From assembly GCA_963735065.1 (NCBI GenBank), contig CAVTJL010000001.1, positions 1-64,000 of the forward strand: a stretch of DNA of 64,000 bases, read 5' to 3'. Made by a program: the position numbers and the translations under genes. The notes beneath the pieces are model-generated. The model did not search any database and was not told the DNA's origin. It worked only from the letters and a program-made list of their open reading frames with translations. Positions 35,457 through 45,769 of the stretch are shown in pieces. Positions within the stretch are counted from its first letter, which is position 1; each line of letters begins with the position of its first letter. This stretch comes from CAVTJL01 sp963735065 (GTDB lineage Bacteria; Pseudomonadota; Alphaproteobacteria; Geminicoccales; Geminicoccaceae).

Positions 35457-37061
35457 ATGAAAAGAAGACTCTTGATCGGCCTTCTGGCCGCCGCGTCGCT
35501 GGGCGTGGCACACGCCACCTCCGCCATGGCGGGCGGGACGCTGCGCATCGGCATGACGGCCTCGGACATCCCGCTCACCACCGGTCAGACCGACCAGGGT
35601 GGCGAGGGTCAGCGCTTCATGGGCTTCACGGTCTATGATTCGCTGGTCGAGTGGGATCTGAGCAGCGCCGACAAGCCCTCGGTGCTGGTTCCGGGCCTTG
35701 CGACCTCCTGGTCGACCGACCCGGGCGACCGCACCAAGTGGACCTTCAAGCTCCGCCCGGACGTGAAATTCCACGACGGCAGCACGTTCGACGCCGAGGC
35801 CGTGGTCTGGAACCTCGACAAGCTCCTGAACAAGGACTCGCCGCAGTTCGACCCGCGCCAGTCGGCCCAGGGACGCTCGCGCATCCCGGCGGTCGCGAGC
35901 TACCACGTGGTCGACCCGCTCACGGTCGAGATCGACACGAAGGTGCCCGACGCGACCCTGCCCTACCAGCTGGCCTGGATCCTGATGTCCTCGCCCGCGA
36001 ACTGGGAGGCGCAAGGCAAGAGCTGGGACGCGGTGGCGAAGAAGCCCTCGGGCACCGGGCCCTGGAAGCTCGTGAGCTTCGTGCCGCGCGAGCGGGCCGA
36101 GCTCGTGCCCAACGAGGCGTATTGGGACAAGGACAGGATCCCCAAGCTCGACAAGATGGTGCTGCGGCCGATGCCCGACGCCAATGCCCGCGTGGCGGCG
36201 CTGCAGGCGGGCGAGGTGGACTGGATCGAGGCCCCGGCCCCCGATGCCGTGCCGGCGCTCAAGGCCAACGGCTTCAACATCGTCACCAACGTCTATCCGC
36301 ACAACTGGACCTGGCACTTCTCGCGCCTGCCGGGCTCGCCCTGGAACGACGTGCGGGTGCGCCAGGCGGCCAACCTCGCGGTCGACCGCGAGGGGCTGAA
36401 GCAGCTTCTGGGCGGGCTCATGATCCCGGCCGAGGGCTTCATGCCGCCCGGCCATCCCTGGTTCGGCCACCCCACCTTCAAGGTGCGCTATGACCCGGAG
36501 GCGGCGAAGAAGCTGATGGCCGAGGCGGGCTACGGTCCCGATCACCCGATCAAGACGAAGGTCATCATCTCGCCCTCGGGCTCGGGCCAGATGCAGCCGC
36601 TGCCGATGAACGAGTACATCCAGCAGAACCTGGCCGAGATCGGCATCGACGTCGAGTTCGAGGTGGCCGACTGGAACACGGTGATCAACATCTGGCGCGC
36701 CGGTGCCAAGGACCCGAGCGCCAAGGGTGCGACCGCCATCAACTTCAGCTACTTCATCCAGGACCCGTTCACGGCGCTGATCCGCCACCTGCAGTGCAAC
36801 CTGGTGCCGCCGGCCGGCACCAACTGGGGCTATTACTGCGATCCCGAGATGGACGCGCTGTTCGAGCAGGTGCGCAACACCTTCGATCCGGCCGAGCAGG
36901 AGAAGGTGCTGCAGAAGATTCACGAGAAGTACGTCAACGAGGCCCTTTTCCTCATGGTGGCCCACGACGTGAACGCCCGTGCCATGAGCCCCAAGGTAAA
37001 AGGCTTCGTGCAGGCGCAGAACTGGTTCCAGAACTTCTCGTCGATCACGATGGGCGACTGA
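35457..37061 (+). CDS. ABC transporter substrate-binding protein, family 5 (dipeptide/oligopeptide type)
   Basis: This 534-residue periplasmic protein starts with a signal peptide (RRLLIGLLAAASLGVAHATS, cleavage near residue 25). It has the SBP_bac_5 hallmarks YDSLVEWD near 60, the KWTFKLRPDVKFHDGSTFDA motif near 100 (family signature), and a C-terminal lobe with RVRQAANLAVDREGL. It binds peptides or other small ligands (opines, glycosides, nickel) for the DppBCDF-type importer encoded next. Start ATG 35457 follows GCGGGGGAACG; longer forms would lose the signal peptide. A hairpin lies between it and the permease gene. Confidence 0.92.
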   Translation: MKRRLLIGLLAAASLGVAHATSAMAGGTLRIGMTASDIPLTTGQTDQGGEGQRFMGFTVYDSLVEWDLSSADKPSVLVPGLATSWSTDPGDRTKWTFKLRPDVKFHDGSTFDAEAVVWNLDKLLNKDSPQFDPRQSAQGRSRIPAVASYHVVDPLTVEIDTKVPDATLPYQLAWILMSSPANWEAQGKSWDAVAKKPSGTGPWKLVSFVPRERAELVPNEAYWDKDRIPKLDKMVLRPMPDANARVAALQAGEVDWIEAPAPDAVPALKANGFNIVTNVYPHNWTWHFSRLPGSPWNDVRVRQAANLAVDREGLKQLLGGLMIPAEGFMPPGHPWFGHPTFKVRYDPEAAKKLMAEAGYGPDHPIKTKVIISPSGSGQMQPLPMNEYIQQNLAEIGIDVEFEVADWNTVINIWRAGAKDPSAKGATAINFSYFIQDPFTALIRHLQCNLVPPAGTNWGYYCDPEMDALFEQVRNTFDPAEQEKVLQKIHEKYVNEALFLMVAHDVNARAMSPKVKGFVQAQNWFQNFSSITMGD

Positions 37062-37078
37062 CGCCCCTGGCCGAGGCA

Positions 37079-37109
37079 GCGCCGGCGGGGGCCCACCTCC
37101 CGCCGGCGC
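37079..37109 (+). terminator. Intra-operon hairpin between binding-protein and permease genes
   Basis: GCGCCGGCGGG and its exact complement form an 11-bp stem with a 9-nt loop, 18 bp after the binding-protein stop and 17 bp before the permease start. It probably stabilises the upstream message and limits permease expression. Confidence 0.6.
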
Positions 37110-37125
37110 GCCACGGAGAGCGCCC

Positions 37126-38080
37126 ATGCTGAGCTACACCATCAAACGCATCGTCCACCTGATCCCGGTCGCGATCGGCGTCACCATCTTTTGCTTTATT
37201 CTTCTGCACATAGCGCCCGGCGATCCGCTGGCGGCGATCATGCCGGCCGACGCCACGGCGGAGCAGCAGGCGCAGATGCGGGCGATCTACGGCTTCGACC
37301 GGCCGCTGCCCGTTCAGTACGTTCTTTGGGTGTGGCGGGCGGTGCACGGCGATCTCGGCCTCTCGATCGCGACGGGCAGGCCGGTGACGGGCGAGATCAG
37401 CCAGGCCGCCGTCAACTCCTTCATCCTGGCCGGCGTCGCGACGCTGATCGGCTTCACCCTGGGCGCCAGCCTGGGCTTTCTTGGCCGGCGTCTTTCGCGG
37501 CACCTGGATCGACAGGCTCACCTCCGGCATCGCCATGCTGGGGGTGAGCGTGCCGCATTACTGGCTGGGCCTCGTGCTCGTCATCATCTTCGCGGTGGAT
37601 CTGGGCTGGCTGCCTGCCACCGGCGGCGGTCCCGGCGGCTCGGCCGGACGGGCGCTGGACTGGGCCTATCTGCGCTATCTCATCCTGCCGGCCACCACCA
37701 TGGCCGTGATCCCGATGGGCATCATCGCCCGCACGATCCGCTCGCTGGTGGCCGATATCCTCTCCCAGGACTTCACCCAGGCGCTGGCGGCAAAGGGGCT
37801 GATGACGCGGCAGGTGCTTTTGCACGTGGCGCGCAACGCCGCCCCCACCGCGATCTCGGTGATGGGGCTGCAGCTGGGCTATCTGCTGGGCGGCTCGATC
37901 CTGGTCGAGACCGTCTTTTCCTGGCCGGGGACCGGCTTTCTCCTCAACAACGCGATCTTCACCCGCGACCTGCCGGTGCTGCAGGGCACGATCCTGGTGC
38001 TCGCCATGTTCTTCATGCTGCTGAACCTCATCGTCGACGTGCTGCAGAGCGCCATCGACCCGCGGATCCAGAGGGGCTGA
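37126..38080 (+). pseudogene. Dipeptide-type ABC permease (DppB-like), one frameshift
   Basis: From ATG 37126 the protein begins with a DppB-type first helix (HLIPVAIGVTIFCFILLHIA then PGDP). The conserved GLDRPLPVQY-like segment (YGFDRPLPVQYVLWV) follows at ~60. An extra G near 37493 breaks the frame inside helix 3. The rest (GTWIDRLTSGIAMLGVSVPH then YWLGLVLVIIFAV, and the docking loop QALAAKGLMTRQVLLHVARN) continues to TGA 38078-38080. The span is 318 codons plus one base, the usual length. With DppC it forms the channel. The rest of the operon is intact, so the lesion may be an error. Confidence 0.88.
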
Positions 38081-38083
38081 GCG

Positions 38084-38964
38084 ATGGCGGCTGTGGCCCT
38101 TCCCCAGGCCCCCCTGGCGATCGCCCGCTCGCCCGGCTTCTGGCGCTCGGTGCTGGCGCGCCTCGGGCGCGACCCGGTGGCGCTGGCAGCGCTGGGCGTC
38201 GTCGTGGCGCTGCTGCTGACCGCCGTCTTCGCGCCCTACCTCGCCCCCTACGACCCGACCAAGGCCAGCATGATCCACAGGCTGAAGCCGATCGGCACGC
38301 CGGGGCATCTGCTGGGCACCGACGAGCTCGGCCGCGACATGCTCTCGCGCCTGATCTACGGCGCCCGGCTGTCGCTGCTGATGGGTGTCACCCCGGTGCC
38401 GATCGCCTTCGTGATCGGCTCGGCCATCGGCATCATCGCCGGCTATGTGGGCGGCTTCGTCAACACCGCGATCATGCGCACGATCGACGTCTTTTATGCC
38501 TTCCCGTCGGTGCTGCTGGCGGTGGCGCTGTCGGGTGCATTGGGCTCGGGCCTCACCAACGCGCTGGTCTCGCTCACCGTCGTCTTCATCCCGCAGATCG
38601 CGCGCGTGGCCGAGAGCGTCACGACCCAGGTGCGGCGCCTCGACTATGTGGACGCGGCCCGCGCCTCGGGGGCCGGCACGCCCACGATCATCGCCGTCCA
38701 TATCTTCGGCAACGTGCTGGGGCCGATTTTCGTCTTTGCCACGAGCCTCATCTCGGTGGCGATGATCCTGGCGGCCGGCCTTTCCTTCCTGGGCCTGGGC
38801 GTGCGCCCGCCCGAGGCCGAGTGGGGCCTGATGCTGAACACCCTGCGCACGGCCATCTACGTCAACCCGATGGTGGCAGCACTGCCCGGCGTCATGATCT
38901 TCATCACCTCGATCGCCTTCAACCTCTTCTCGGACGGGCTGAGGGGCGCCATGGACGTGCGCCA

Positions 38965-38968
<4 letters not shown>
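38084..38968 (+). CDS. Dipeptide-type ABC permease (DppC-like)
   Basis: This 294-residue permease has an N-terminal cytoplasmic stretch and a first helix (LAALGVVVALLLTAVFAPYL). The DppC hallmark HLLGTDELGRDMLSRLIYGA is at ~75-95. The docking loop DYVDAARASGAGTPTIIAVH is at ~185-205, and FLGLGVRPPEAEWGLML lies near the C-terminus. It starts 3 bp after the DppB stop and overlaps the next ATPase gene by 4 bp. It forms half of the inner-membrane channel. Confidence 0.93.
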
Positions 38969-40029
<1,061 letters not shown>

Positions 40030-40032
40030 GCC

Positions 40033-41001
40033 ATGACCCAGGCGGCACCCATGGTGGACATCCGTGATCTCGCGGTGACCTTCCGCGGCGCGCGCGGGCG
40101 GGTGAGGGCGGTGAACGGCGTGAGCCTCGCCGTGCAGCCGGGCGAGGTCGTGGCGCTGCTGGGCGAGTCGGGCTCAGGCAAAAGCGTCACGATGCGCTCG
40201 CTGCTGCGCCTGCACCCGCCCAGGACGCTGATCGAGGGCGGGATCCGGGTGGCGGGCGAGGACGTGATGGGCCTGTCCCAGAAGGCCTTGGCCGACCTCA
40301 GGGGCCGCATCGTCTCGATGGTGTTCCAGGAGCCGCGCCTGGCGCTCGACCCGGTCTACACGCTGGGCCACCAGATCGCCGAGACGATCCGCCGCCACGA
40401 GCCCGTGTCGCGCGCCGAGGCCAAGGCCCGGGCCCTGGCGCTGTTCGAGAAGGTGCGCATCCCCTCGCCCGAGCGGCGCCTCCAGACCTACCCGCACGAG
40501 ATGTCGGGCGGCATGCTGCAGCGGGCGATGATCGCGATGGCGCTGGCCTGCAACCCCAAGGTGCTGCTGGCGGACGAGCCGACGACGGCGCTCGACGCGA
40601 CGGTGCAGATCCAGATTCTTCTGCTCATCCGCGAGCTGCAGCGCGAGTACGGCCTCTCCGTTATTTTTGTCACCCACGATATCGGCGTGGCGGTCGAGGT
40701 GGCGGACCGGATCGCCGTGATGTACGCGGGCCGGATCGTCGAGGAGGGCACGGTGGCCGACCTGATCCATCGGCCGCAGCACCCCTACACGCAGGGCCTC
40801 CTGGGCGCCCGCGTCGAGCTGGCGCATGGCCGCGACCGCCTCGTCACGATCCCCGGCGCCCCGCCCGACCTCTCGAGCCTGCCGCCGGGCTGCGCCTTCG
40901 CCCCACGCTGCGGGCGCGTGTCCGACAGCTGCCGCAGCGAGGTCCCGCCGCTCGTGGCGCATGCGGGGCCGGGTGTGGTGGCGTGCGTGCATCCGGGGTA
41001 G
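40033..41001 (+). CDS. ABC transporter ATPase, DppD/OppD type
   Basis: This 322-residue ATPase has Walker A GESGSGKSV, the DppD-type QEPRLALDPVYTLGHQIAET segment and the altered signature HEMSGGMLQRAMIAMALACN. Walker B is VLLADEPTTALDATV, followed by VIFVTHDIGVAVEVADRIAV. The C-terminus has the oligopeptide extension with LPPGCAFAPRCGRVSDSC. It starts 3 bp after the DppF-type gene. It is the last gene of the five-gene importer. Confidence 0.93.
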   Translation: MTQAAPMVDIRDLAVTFRGARGRVRAVNGVSLAVQPGEVVALLGESGSGKSVTMRSLLRLHPPRTLIEGGIRVAGEDVMGLSQKALADLRGRIVSMVFQEPRLALDPVYTLGHQIAETIRRHEPVSRAEAKARALALFEKVRIPSPERRLQTYPHEMSGGMLQRAMIAMALACNPKVLLADEPTTALDATVQIQILLLIRELQREYGLSVIFVTHDIGVAVEVADRIAVMYAGRIVEEGTVADLIHRPQHPYTQGLLGARVELAHGRDRLVTIPGAPPDLSSLPPGCAFAPRCGRVSDSCRSEVPPLVAHAGPGVVACVHPG

Positions 41002-41267
41002 GTCTCCGGAATTCCGCGGGCAGATGAGGGCACGCGGCCTGCCTGAGGAGAGGCTCGCGGCCATCCTGGCCGAGCCCTGAGCGCGCTTCGGCTCCGGCAA
41101 ACGGGCTCGTGCCTCGCCGCTCTGCGGATCGGCTGGCACGGCCTACGACGGCCCGGGACCGACGCACGGTCGCCGGCCGGGCTTCCTGTCGGTCTTTCCT
41201 CGCGTCGGCGCGCCGCTCCAGGTAAGGATGCGCGCGGAGGGTGCGTGCGCGGCTGGAGCGCGATCGA

Positions 41268-42503
41268 ATGAAAGACAAGTCCGTTTGGAAGGTCGGTGCC
41301 TGGGTCACCGAGGCCGGGCTCATGGGCATGCCGGAGACGGCGCTCTTGAGCGGGTTCTGCGAGCGCCTGGTCGCGGCGGGCCTGCCGCTCACGCGGGCGA
41401 TCGTGATCATCGACACGCTTCATCCCGTCTATGAGGGGCGGCTCTTCCGCTGGCGCCAGAAGCCGACGCCCGGCGAGGACCTCTTTACCGAGTATGGGCG
41501 CGCCGACGGGGGCAGCGAGGCCGCCGAGCGCTGGCGGCGCAGCCCCTTCTATCACCTGCTCGAGACGGAGGGGTCGGTGCTGCGGCGGTGCTTCTGCCGG
41601 GGCGATCCCACGGACTTTCCCCTGCTGCAGCAATATCACGGCGAGGGCGAGACCGACTATCTGGCGATGATCCATCGCTTCGCCGCCGAGGGTGCGATCG
41701 GCGAGATGGACTGCGTCTATTCCTCCTGGTGCTCGGATGCGTCGGAGGGCCTGAGCGACGATCAGGTCGAGGCGCTGACGAGGCTCGTGCCGAGCCTGGC
41801 GCTCGCCATGAAATGCGCCTCGCTCGCCCGGATCGCCGGCACGCTGGTCGAGACCTATCTGGGGCGCGACGCGGGACGGCGCGTGCTGAGCGGGCGCATC
41901 GAGCGCGGCGTGGCCGACCGGATCGACGCCGTCTTGTGGTTCTCGGACCTGCAGGGCTTCACGAAGATCACCGACACCGCCGCCCCCGAGCAGGTGATCC
42001 CGCTCCTCAACGACTATGCCGAGGCCATCGTCTCGGCGATCCACGACGCCGGCGGCGACGTGCTGAAGCTCATCGGCGACGGCACGCTCGCCATCTTCGA
42101 GGCCGAGGACCCGGGAAAGGCCTGCCACGGCGCGCTCGAGGCCGAGGCGCTCGCCCGCGAGCGCGTGAAGGCTCTGAACTGGCGGCGCCGACAGGAAGGC
42201 CTGCCGCTGACCAAGCCCTATCTGGGCCTCCATATCGGCGAGGTCTTTTATGGCAACATCGGCAGCCACGACCGGCTGGACTTCACGGTGGTGGGCCCGG
42301 CCGTGAACGAGGCCAGCCGCATCGCCACCATGTGCCGCTCGGCCGAGCGCGACGTGCTCTTGTCCTCGGCCTTCGCCGCGGCGGCGGATCCGCGGGACAG
42401 GGCGCGGCTGGTCTCGGTCGGCCGCTACGCGCTCCGGGGCGTGGGCCGGCCGCAGGAGCTTTTCACGCTGGAGCGGCCGCTGGATCCGCTGCCGGGGGCA
42501 TGA
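41268..42503 (+). CDS. Class III adenylate/guanylate cyclase
   Basis: This ~411-residue protein has an N-terminal region of about 200 residues found in many rhizobial soluble cyclases (GFCERLVAAGLPLTRAIVII near 30-50). The C-terminal class III catalytic domain has metal-binding aspartates in LWFSDLQGFTKITD (~230) and LKLIGDGTLAIFEAE (~270). The GLHIGEVFYGNIGSHDRLDF then VVGPAVNEASRIA segment carries the catalytic asparagine-arginine region. No membrane segment is seen, so it is cytoplasmic. It makes cAMP (or cGMP) in response to an unknown signal. ATG 41268 is used; GTG 41241 would add nine residues. It is about 270 bp after the peptide transporter and may be separate. Confidence 0.9.
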   Translation: MKDKSVWKVGAWVTEAGLMGMPETALLSGFCERLVAAGLPLTRAIVIIDTLHPVYEGRLFRWRQKPTPGEDLFTEYGRADGGSEAAERWRRSPFYHLLETEGSVLRRCFCRGDPTDFPLLQQYHGEGETDYLAMIHRFAAEGAIGEMDCVYSSWCSDASEGLSDDQVEALTRLVPSLALAMKCASLARIAGTLVETYLGRDAGRRVLSGRIERGVADRIDAVLWFSDLQGFTKITDTAAPEQVIPLLNDYAEAIVSAIHDAGGDVLKLIGDGTLAIFEAEDPGKACHGALEAEALARERVKALNWRRRQEGLPLTKPYLGLHIGEVFYGNIGSHDRLDFTVVGPAVNEASRIATMCRSAERDVLLSSAFAAAADPRDRARLVSVGRYALRGVGRPQELFTLERPLDPLPGA

Positions 42504-42749
42504 GGGACGAGGTAACGGTCCACGGAAGCTCACGACGAAGAGCGGGACCGCGTGGCTCCATGAAATCCCTAAGTAATATCTACGGCAATTCAAGCGAGGT
42601 ACGAGGATCCCAATACATCTCTCTTTCTCTATCAGAGCCCTGTTCTCGTTAGCCTACAGGTGGACGCCCCGAGGATCTTCCGTGCTCAGCCTCTTGTGGG
42701 TGCGTAGGCCGACAGAGCTCCATCCTTCTTCCCTTGGCGCGGCAGACAT
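42504..42749. other. Gene-free spacer after the cyclase gene
   Basis: These 246 bp have lower G+C than their surroundings and no convincing reading frame, tRNA or strong hairpin. They lie between the cyclase end and the stop of the minus-strand DUF4145-like gene, so two convergent transcripts end here. Confidence 0.4.
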
Positions 42750-43394
42750 TTACCGCCGTGTCCGACCTTCCTCGTACCCGCTAAGCTGATCCTCTACTTT
42801 TTTCAGATAGTAAGACACCGTGTAGAGGGCAGTCACGAGCATGTCGGCCAGCCAGTCGAGGTAGGGTATCTCTGCGACAGCAAGGTCACCGCGCGCTGCA
42901 CGGGTCCCGATGCTTGCCAACGCTCGAAGGCTCTCTTCGGCGTCCAGCAGGCGCACCGGCAGCCTGTTGTATGTGGCAAGATCCTTCAGCATCTCGTAGA
43001 GATCCCGGCCTTCAGCGCGGCGATCACGACAGATCAGCTCGAGAGCGCGCTGTAACAGGATGCCGTAAGCATTGTGGTCGATGAGCTTGACGCTGCCGGC
43101 GGCGATCCAGGCCTGCTCGATCTCCTTGGGCAAGCCCCTCGGAGAAGAGAGCTTGTCGTGGCAGATGATGGAGAAAGTGGGGCCTTCCGACGCGCTCCGC
43201 TGGCCGAAGAGGTAGAGCAGCACCCCGCGCCGGCAGCCCGGGCACCGGACGAGCTGATAGGCGGGCCCCCTCTCGGACGAGGGCCAAGCGCGGACCTCGT
43301 AGCCTGACAGGTCGGCCTGCGCCTCGACCGGCATGCTGCCGCCATATCCACAGCTCGGGCATTTCAAACGGGCCCAAAGAGAATCGTCTGGCAC
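42750..43394 (-). CDS. DUF4145-like protein with N-terminal zinc-ribbon cysteines
   Basis: This 214-residue protein of unknown role has two CxxC pairs, CPSCG at ~12 and CPGCRRG at ~51, which form a zinc ribbon. A helical C-terminal domain follows, with the pattern of DUF4145: LPKEIEQAWIAAGSVKLIDH, ILLQRALELICRDRRAEGRD and IPYLDWLADMLVTALYTVSY. DUF4145 proteins occur alone in accessory loci and as parts of restriction and defence systems, and their fold is related to HEPN proteins in published comparisons as I recall them. Here it stands alone between the cyclase and a GNAT gene, with lower G+C than the neighbours. It may be an acquired gene. Confidence 0.7.
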   Translation of the reverse strand: MPDDSLWARLKCPSCGYGGSMPVEAQADLSGYEVRAWPSSERGPAYQLVRCPGCRRGVLLYLFGQRSASEGPTFSIICHDKLSSPRGLPKEIEQAWIAAGSVKLIDHNAYGILLQRALELICRDRRAEGRDLYEMLKDLATYNRLPVRLLDAEESLRALASIGTRAARGDLAVAEIPYLDWLADMLVTALYTVSYYLKKVEDQLSGYEEGRTRR

Positions 43395-43603
43395 CGATGC
43401 GCTCCACTCCCCGCCTTCAGGGAAAGCCTTGAGCTATGTCCAAGTCATATCACGAAAACGCCACAAGCTTGCTTCGAAGATGCAGTCTCGGCGCCAAGAC
43501 GAGAGACGGCTATGGGGCTGGCGATTGGCAGACGGAAAGGTCCTCCATTGGGCCCGCGACGCGGCGATCGACAGCGTCGCCAAACGGGCGGAGGGGCAGC
43601 CCC

Positions 43604-44113
43604 CTAACCCGACACAAGCTCCAGCCGCATCATCACGGCATTGCCGGCGTCGCCGGGGTCGCGGGGCCGGTCGTCGGGGCGGAAGCCGGTGGCGCGGTAG
43701 AGGGCCAGCGCCTCGTGGTGGCGTGGGAGGGCGCTCAGCTCCATGGTGGTGAAGCCCATCTCCCTGGCGCGCTGCTTCAGCCGCTCGACCAGCATCCGGC
43801 CGGCACCCATGCCGCGCGCGGCCTCGCGGACGAACATGCGGTTCATCTCGCACGCGCCGCCGCCCAGATCCTTCAGCATAACGATCCCGACGGGGCTGCC
43901 CTCGCGCGTCGCGACGAGACATTCGCCCCTGGGCGGATTGTAGTGGACCAGCACTTCCGTGATCTGCTCATCGAACTTCTGGTGCCGGAGATAATTGTCG
44001 ATCTCGGCCGCCATCTCCGGATAGCGCTGATGCAGCCAATCGACGAACTCATAGGCCAGCTGGTAGACGGCCTCGGCGTCCTTCTTGTCGCGAGCGGGAT
44101 GGATCTCGATCAT
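43604..44113 (-). CDS. GNAT-family N-acetyltransferase
   Basis: This 169-residue acetyltransferase has an N-terminal helical region (AEAVYQLAYEFVDWLHQRYP) and strand VGIVMLKDLGGGACEMNRMF. The acetyl-CoA loop is VREAARGMGAGRMLVERLKQ (R-x-x-G-x-G-like). The C-terminal strand-helix is FTTMELSALPRHHEALALYR then ATGF. It resembles YjgM/PhnO-like acetyltransferases of unknown substrate. It ends in a short charged tail. It is divergent from the small membrane-protein gene at 44225. Confidence 0.9.
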   Translation of the reverse strand: MIEIHPARDKKDAEAVYQLAYEFVDWLHQRYPEMAAEIDNYLRHQKFDEQITEVLVHYNPPRGECLVATREGSPVGIVMLKDLGGGACEMNRMFVREAARGMGAGRMLVERLKQRAREMGFTTMELSALPRHHEALALYRATGFRPDDRPRDPGDAGNAVMMRLELVSG

Positions 44114-44224
44114 GACGTCTCCCGATCTGGCGTGGGGTTGGCCGATGCGGGGCCAGGATGTGGCCCCGCGCCACGCGACGCAAGGCCCCGGCGGCGCGAG
44201 GCCGGGCCATGGGGGAGATGCGGG

Positions 44225-44530
44225 GTGAGCAAAGCCTGCCGGGCCGTCTTTTGGCTCTATCTGCTGCTCTGCCTCTTGGCGCTGCTCGTCATACCGGCGA
44301 GCGAGGCCGGGCTTTTCGGGCTGACGCCCGATCCGCTGGCTGCCGTCTTTGCGGTGCTGCTGGCGCAGCCCTGGCTGTCGCTCGTCTCGGCGGTCGTCGG
44401 CGACACGGGCCTCGCGGCGAGCGTCGCGATGACGCTCGCCGGCATGGTCCTCAATGCGGCGCTGCTGCGCGCCGTCTGCAATCTTCTGGCGCGACGTCGC
44501 CGCGCGCGGCAGGAAAAGCTCAGCCCTTGA
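44225..44530 (+). CDS. Small membrane protein of unknown function
   Basis: GTG 44225 opens a 101-residue protein with three hydrophobic segments: AVFWLYLLLCLLALLVIPAS (~7-26), LAAVFAVLLAQPWLSLVSAV (~37-56) and LAASVAMTLAGMVLNAALLR (~62-81). A basic tail (ARRRRARQEK) follows. This is a typical conserved uncharacterised membrane protein layout of alphaproteobacteria. A GGGGGAGATG stretch lies upstream of the GTG. Its last 11 bp overlap the end of the convergent enolase-superfamily gene. I cannot assign a role. Confidence 0.6.
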   Translation: MSKACRAVFWLYLLLCLLALLVIPASEAGLFGLTPDPLAAVFAVLLAQPWLSLVSAVVGDTGLAASVAMTLAGMVLNAALLRAVCNLLARRRRARQEKLSP

Positions 44531-45689
44531 GCCTGCTGTCGTCGTAGCCGTCGATGGCGTTGGCGCGCAGATAATCGAGCTTCATCTCGATGCCGAGGCC
44601 GGGCTTTCGGGGCAGCTTGAGGCGGCCGTTCGAGTTGTCGAGCGGGGTCTCGATGAACTGGTTGTAGCGGCTCAGGTCCCAGCGGCTGGTCTCGACACGG
44701 TAGAAGTTGGGCACCGTGATCATGACGTGGGCGCCCGCCACGACATTGATCGGGCCGCTCGCGTCGTGCGGCGTGACCGGGACGTAGTAGGCCTCGGCCA
44801 TGGTCGAGATCTTCTTGAGCTCGCTGATGCCGCCGGTCCAGGTGACGTCGGGCATGATGTAGTGGGCGAGCGAGCGCTCGAGGATGGGCACGAACTCCCA
44901 GCGCGTGTGCAGCCGCTCGCCCACCGAGATGGCGGCGCTCACACTCTGCTTGACCTCGGCCAGGGCGTTGTAGCTCTCGACCGGCACCGGCTCCTCGAAC
45001 CAGTCGATGTCGCCCGCCTCCTCGAGCGAGCGGCACAGGCGGATGGCGGTCGGCACGTCGAAGCGGCCGTGCGCGTCGATGAGGATGTCGACCTCGGGCC
45101 CGGCGGTGTCGCGGATCAGCGCCGTGAGCTCGGCCGCCTCCCGCTCGCCCTTCTTGCCGAGCTGGCCGTCGAGATAGCCGTGGCGATGGCCGGCGGTGGC
45201 CTCATAGGCCGGGAAGGGGTCGAACTTGATGCCGGTGTGGCCCAACTCGACGATGTCCCGGATCTCGCGGACGACACCTTCCTTGGTCTTGAACTTCGAC
45301 TGGTCGGGGTGGGTGTAGAGGAGGATGTCCTCGCGCACCGGGCCGCCCAGAAGCTCGTAGATGGGCAGGTCCAGCACCTTGCCGCGCAGGTCCCAAAGGG
45401 CGATGTCGATGCCGCTCACCACATGCGAGGTGGCGCCGCGCGTGCCCATGTAGGTGAAGGCGCGGAAGACCTTGTGCCAGGTCTCCTCGATGCGGCTCGG
45501 ATCGTCGCCCACGAGGATGTCGTTGAGCTGGCGGAGGATGCCCGCCACGGCGCGGTTGGCGATCTTGGTGGTGGTGGTGATCTCGCCCCAGCCCGAGATG
45601 CCCTCGTCGGTGCGGACCTCGACGAAGAGATACTCGCCCCAGAAGCCCTCGACCTTGATGAGCCACGGCACGACCGCGGTGATTTTCAT
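44520..45689 (-). CDS. Mandelate racemase/enolase-superfamily dehydratase (first of two)
   Basis: From ATG 45689 the 389-residue product has the capping domain (WGEYLFVEVRTDEGISGWGE, residues ~17-36). The barrel carries the metal-binding acids in VDILIDAHGRFDVPTAIRLC (~205-225), IDWFEEPVPVE (~235) and AISVGERLHTRWEF (~260), and the HDASGP segment near 315 provides the catalytic histidine-aspartate. The pattern fits acid-sugar dehydratases (galactonate or gluconate type) rather than racemases. It abstracts the proton alpha to the carboxylate and eliminates water. It lies downstream of a second superfamily member and the transporter ATPase in one minus-strand operon. Confidence 0.88.
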   Translation of the reverse strand: MKITAVVPWLIKVEGFWGEYLFVEVRTDEGISGWGEITTTTKIANRAVAGILRQLNDILVGDDPSRIEETWHKVFRAFTYMGTRGATSHVVSGIDIALWDLRGKVLDLPIYELLGGPVREDILLYTHPDQSKFKTKEGVVREIRDIVELGHTGIKFDPFPAYEATAGHRHGYLDGQLGKKGEREAAELTALIRDTAGPEVDILIDAHGRFDVPTAIRLCRSLEEAGDIDWFEEPVPVESYNALAEVKQSVSAAISVGERLHTRWEFVPILERSLAHYIMPDVTWTGGISELKKISTMAEAYYVPVTPHDASGPINVVAGAHVMITVPNFYRVETSRWDLSRYNQFIETPLDNSNGRLKLPRKPGLGIEMKLDYLRANAIDGYDDSRLKG

Positions 45690-45769
45690 GACTGCTTTTG
45701 TCCTCGGTAGATTGGATGGCGGCAGATTAGGTGGCGATCTCGGGGCCGGGCCCTCGCCGGCCTGGTCGC

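Noticed and set aside
35097..37127. 676-codon minus-strand frame opposite the family-5 binding-protein gene.
   Set aside because: It is antisense to a strongly conserved SBP_bac_5 protein and has shadow-type composition with no signal peptide or domain.
43395..43603. Possible small gene between the DUF4145-like and GNAT genes on the plus strand.
   Set aside because: The open frame begins inside the antisense of the DUF4145-like gene and the residues in the gap match nothing I recognise.
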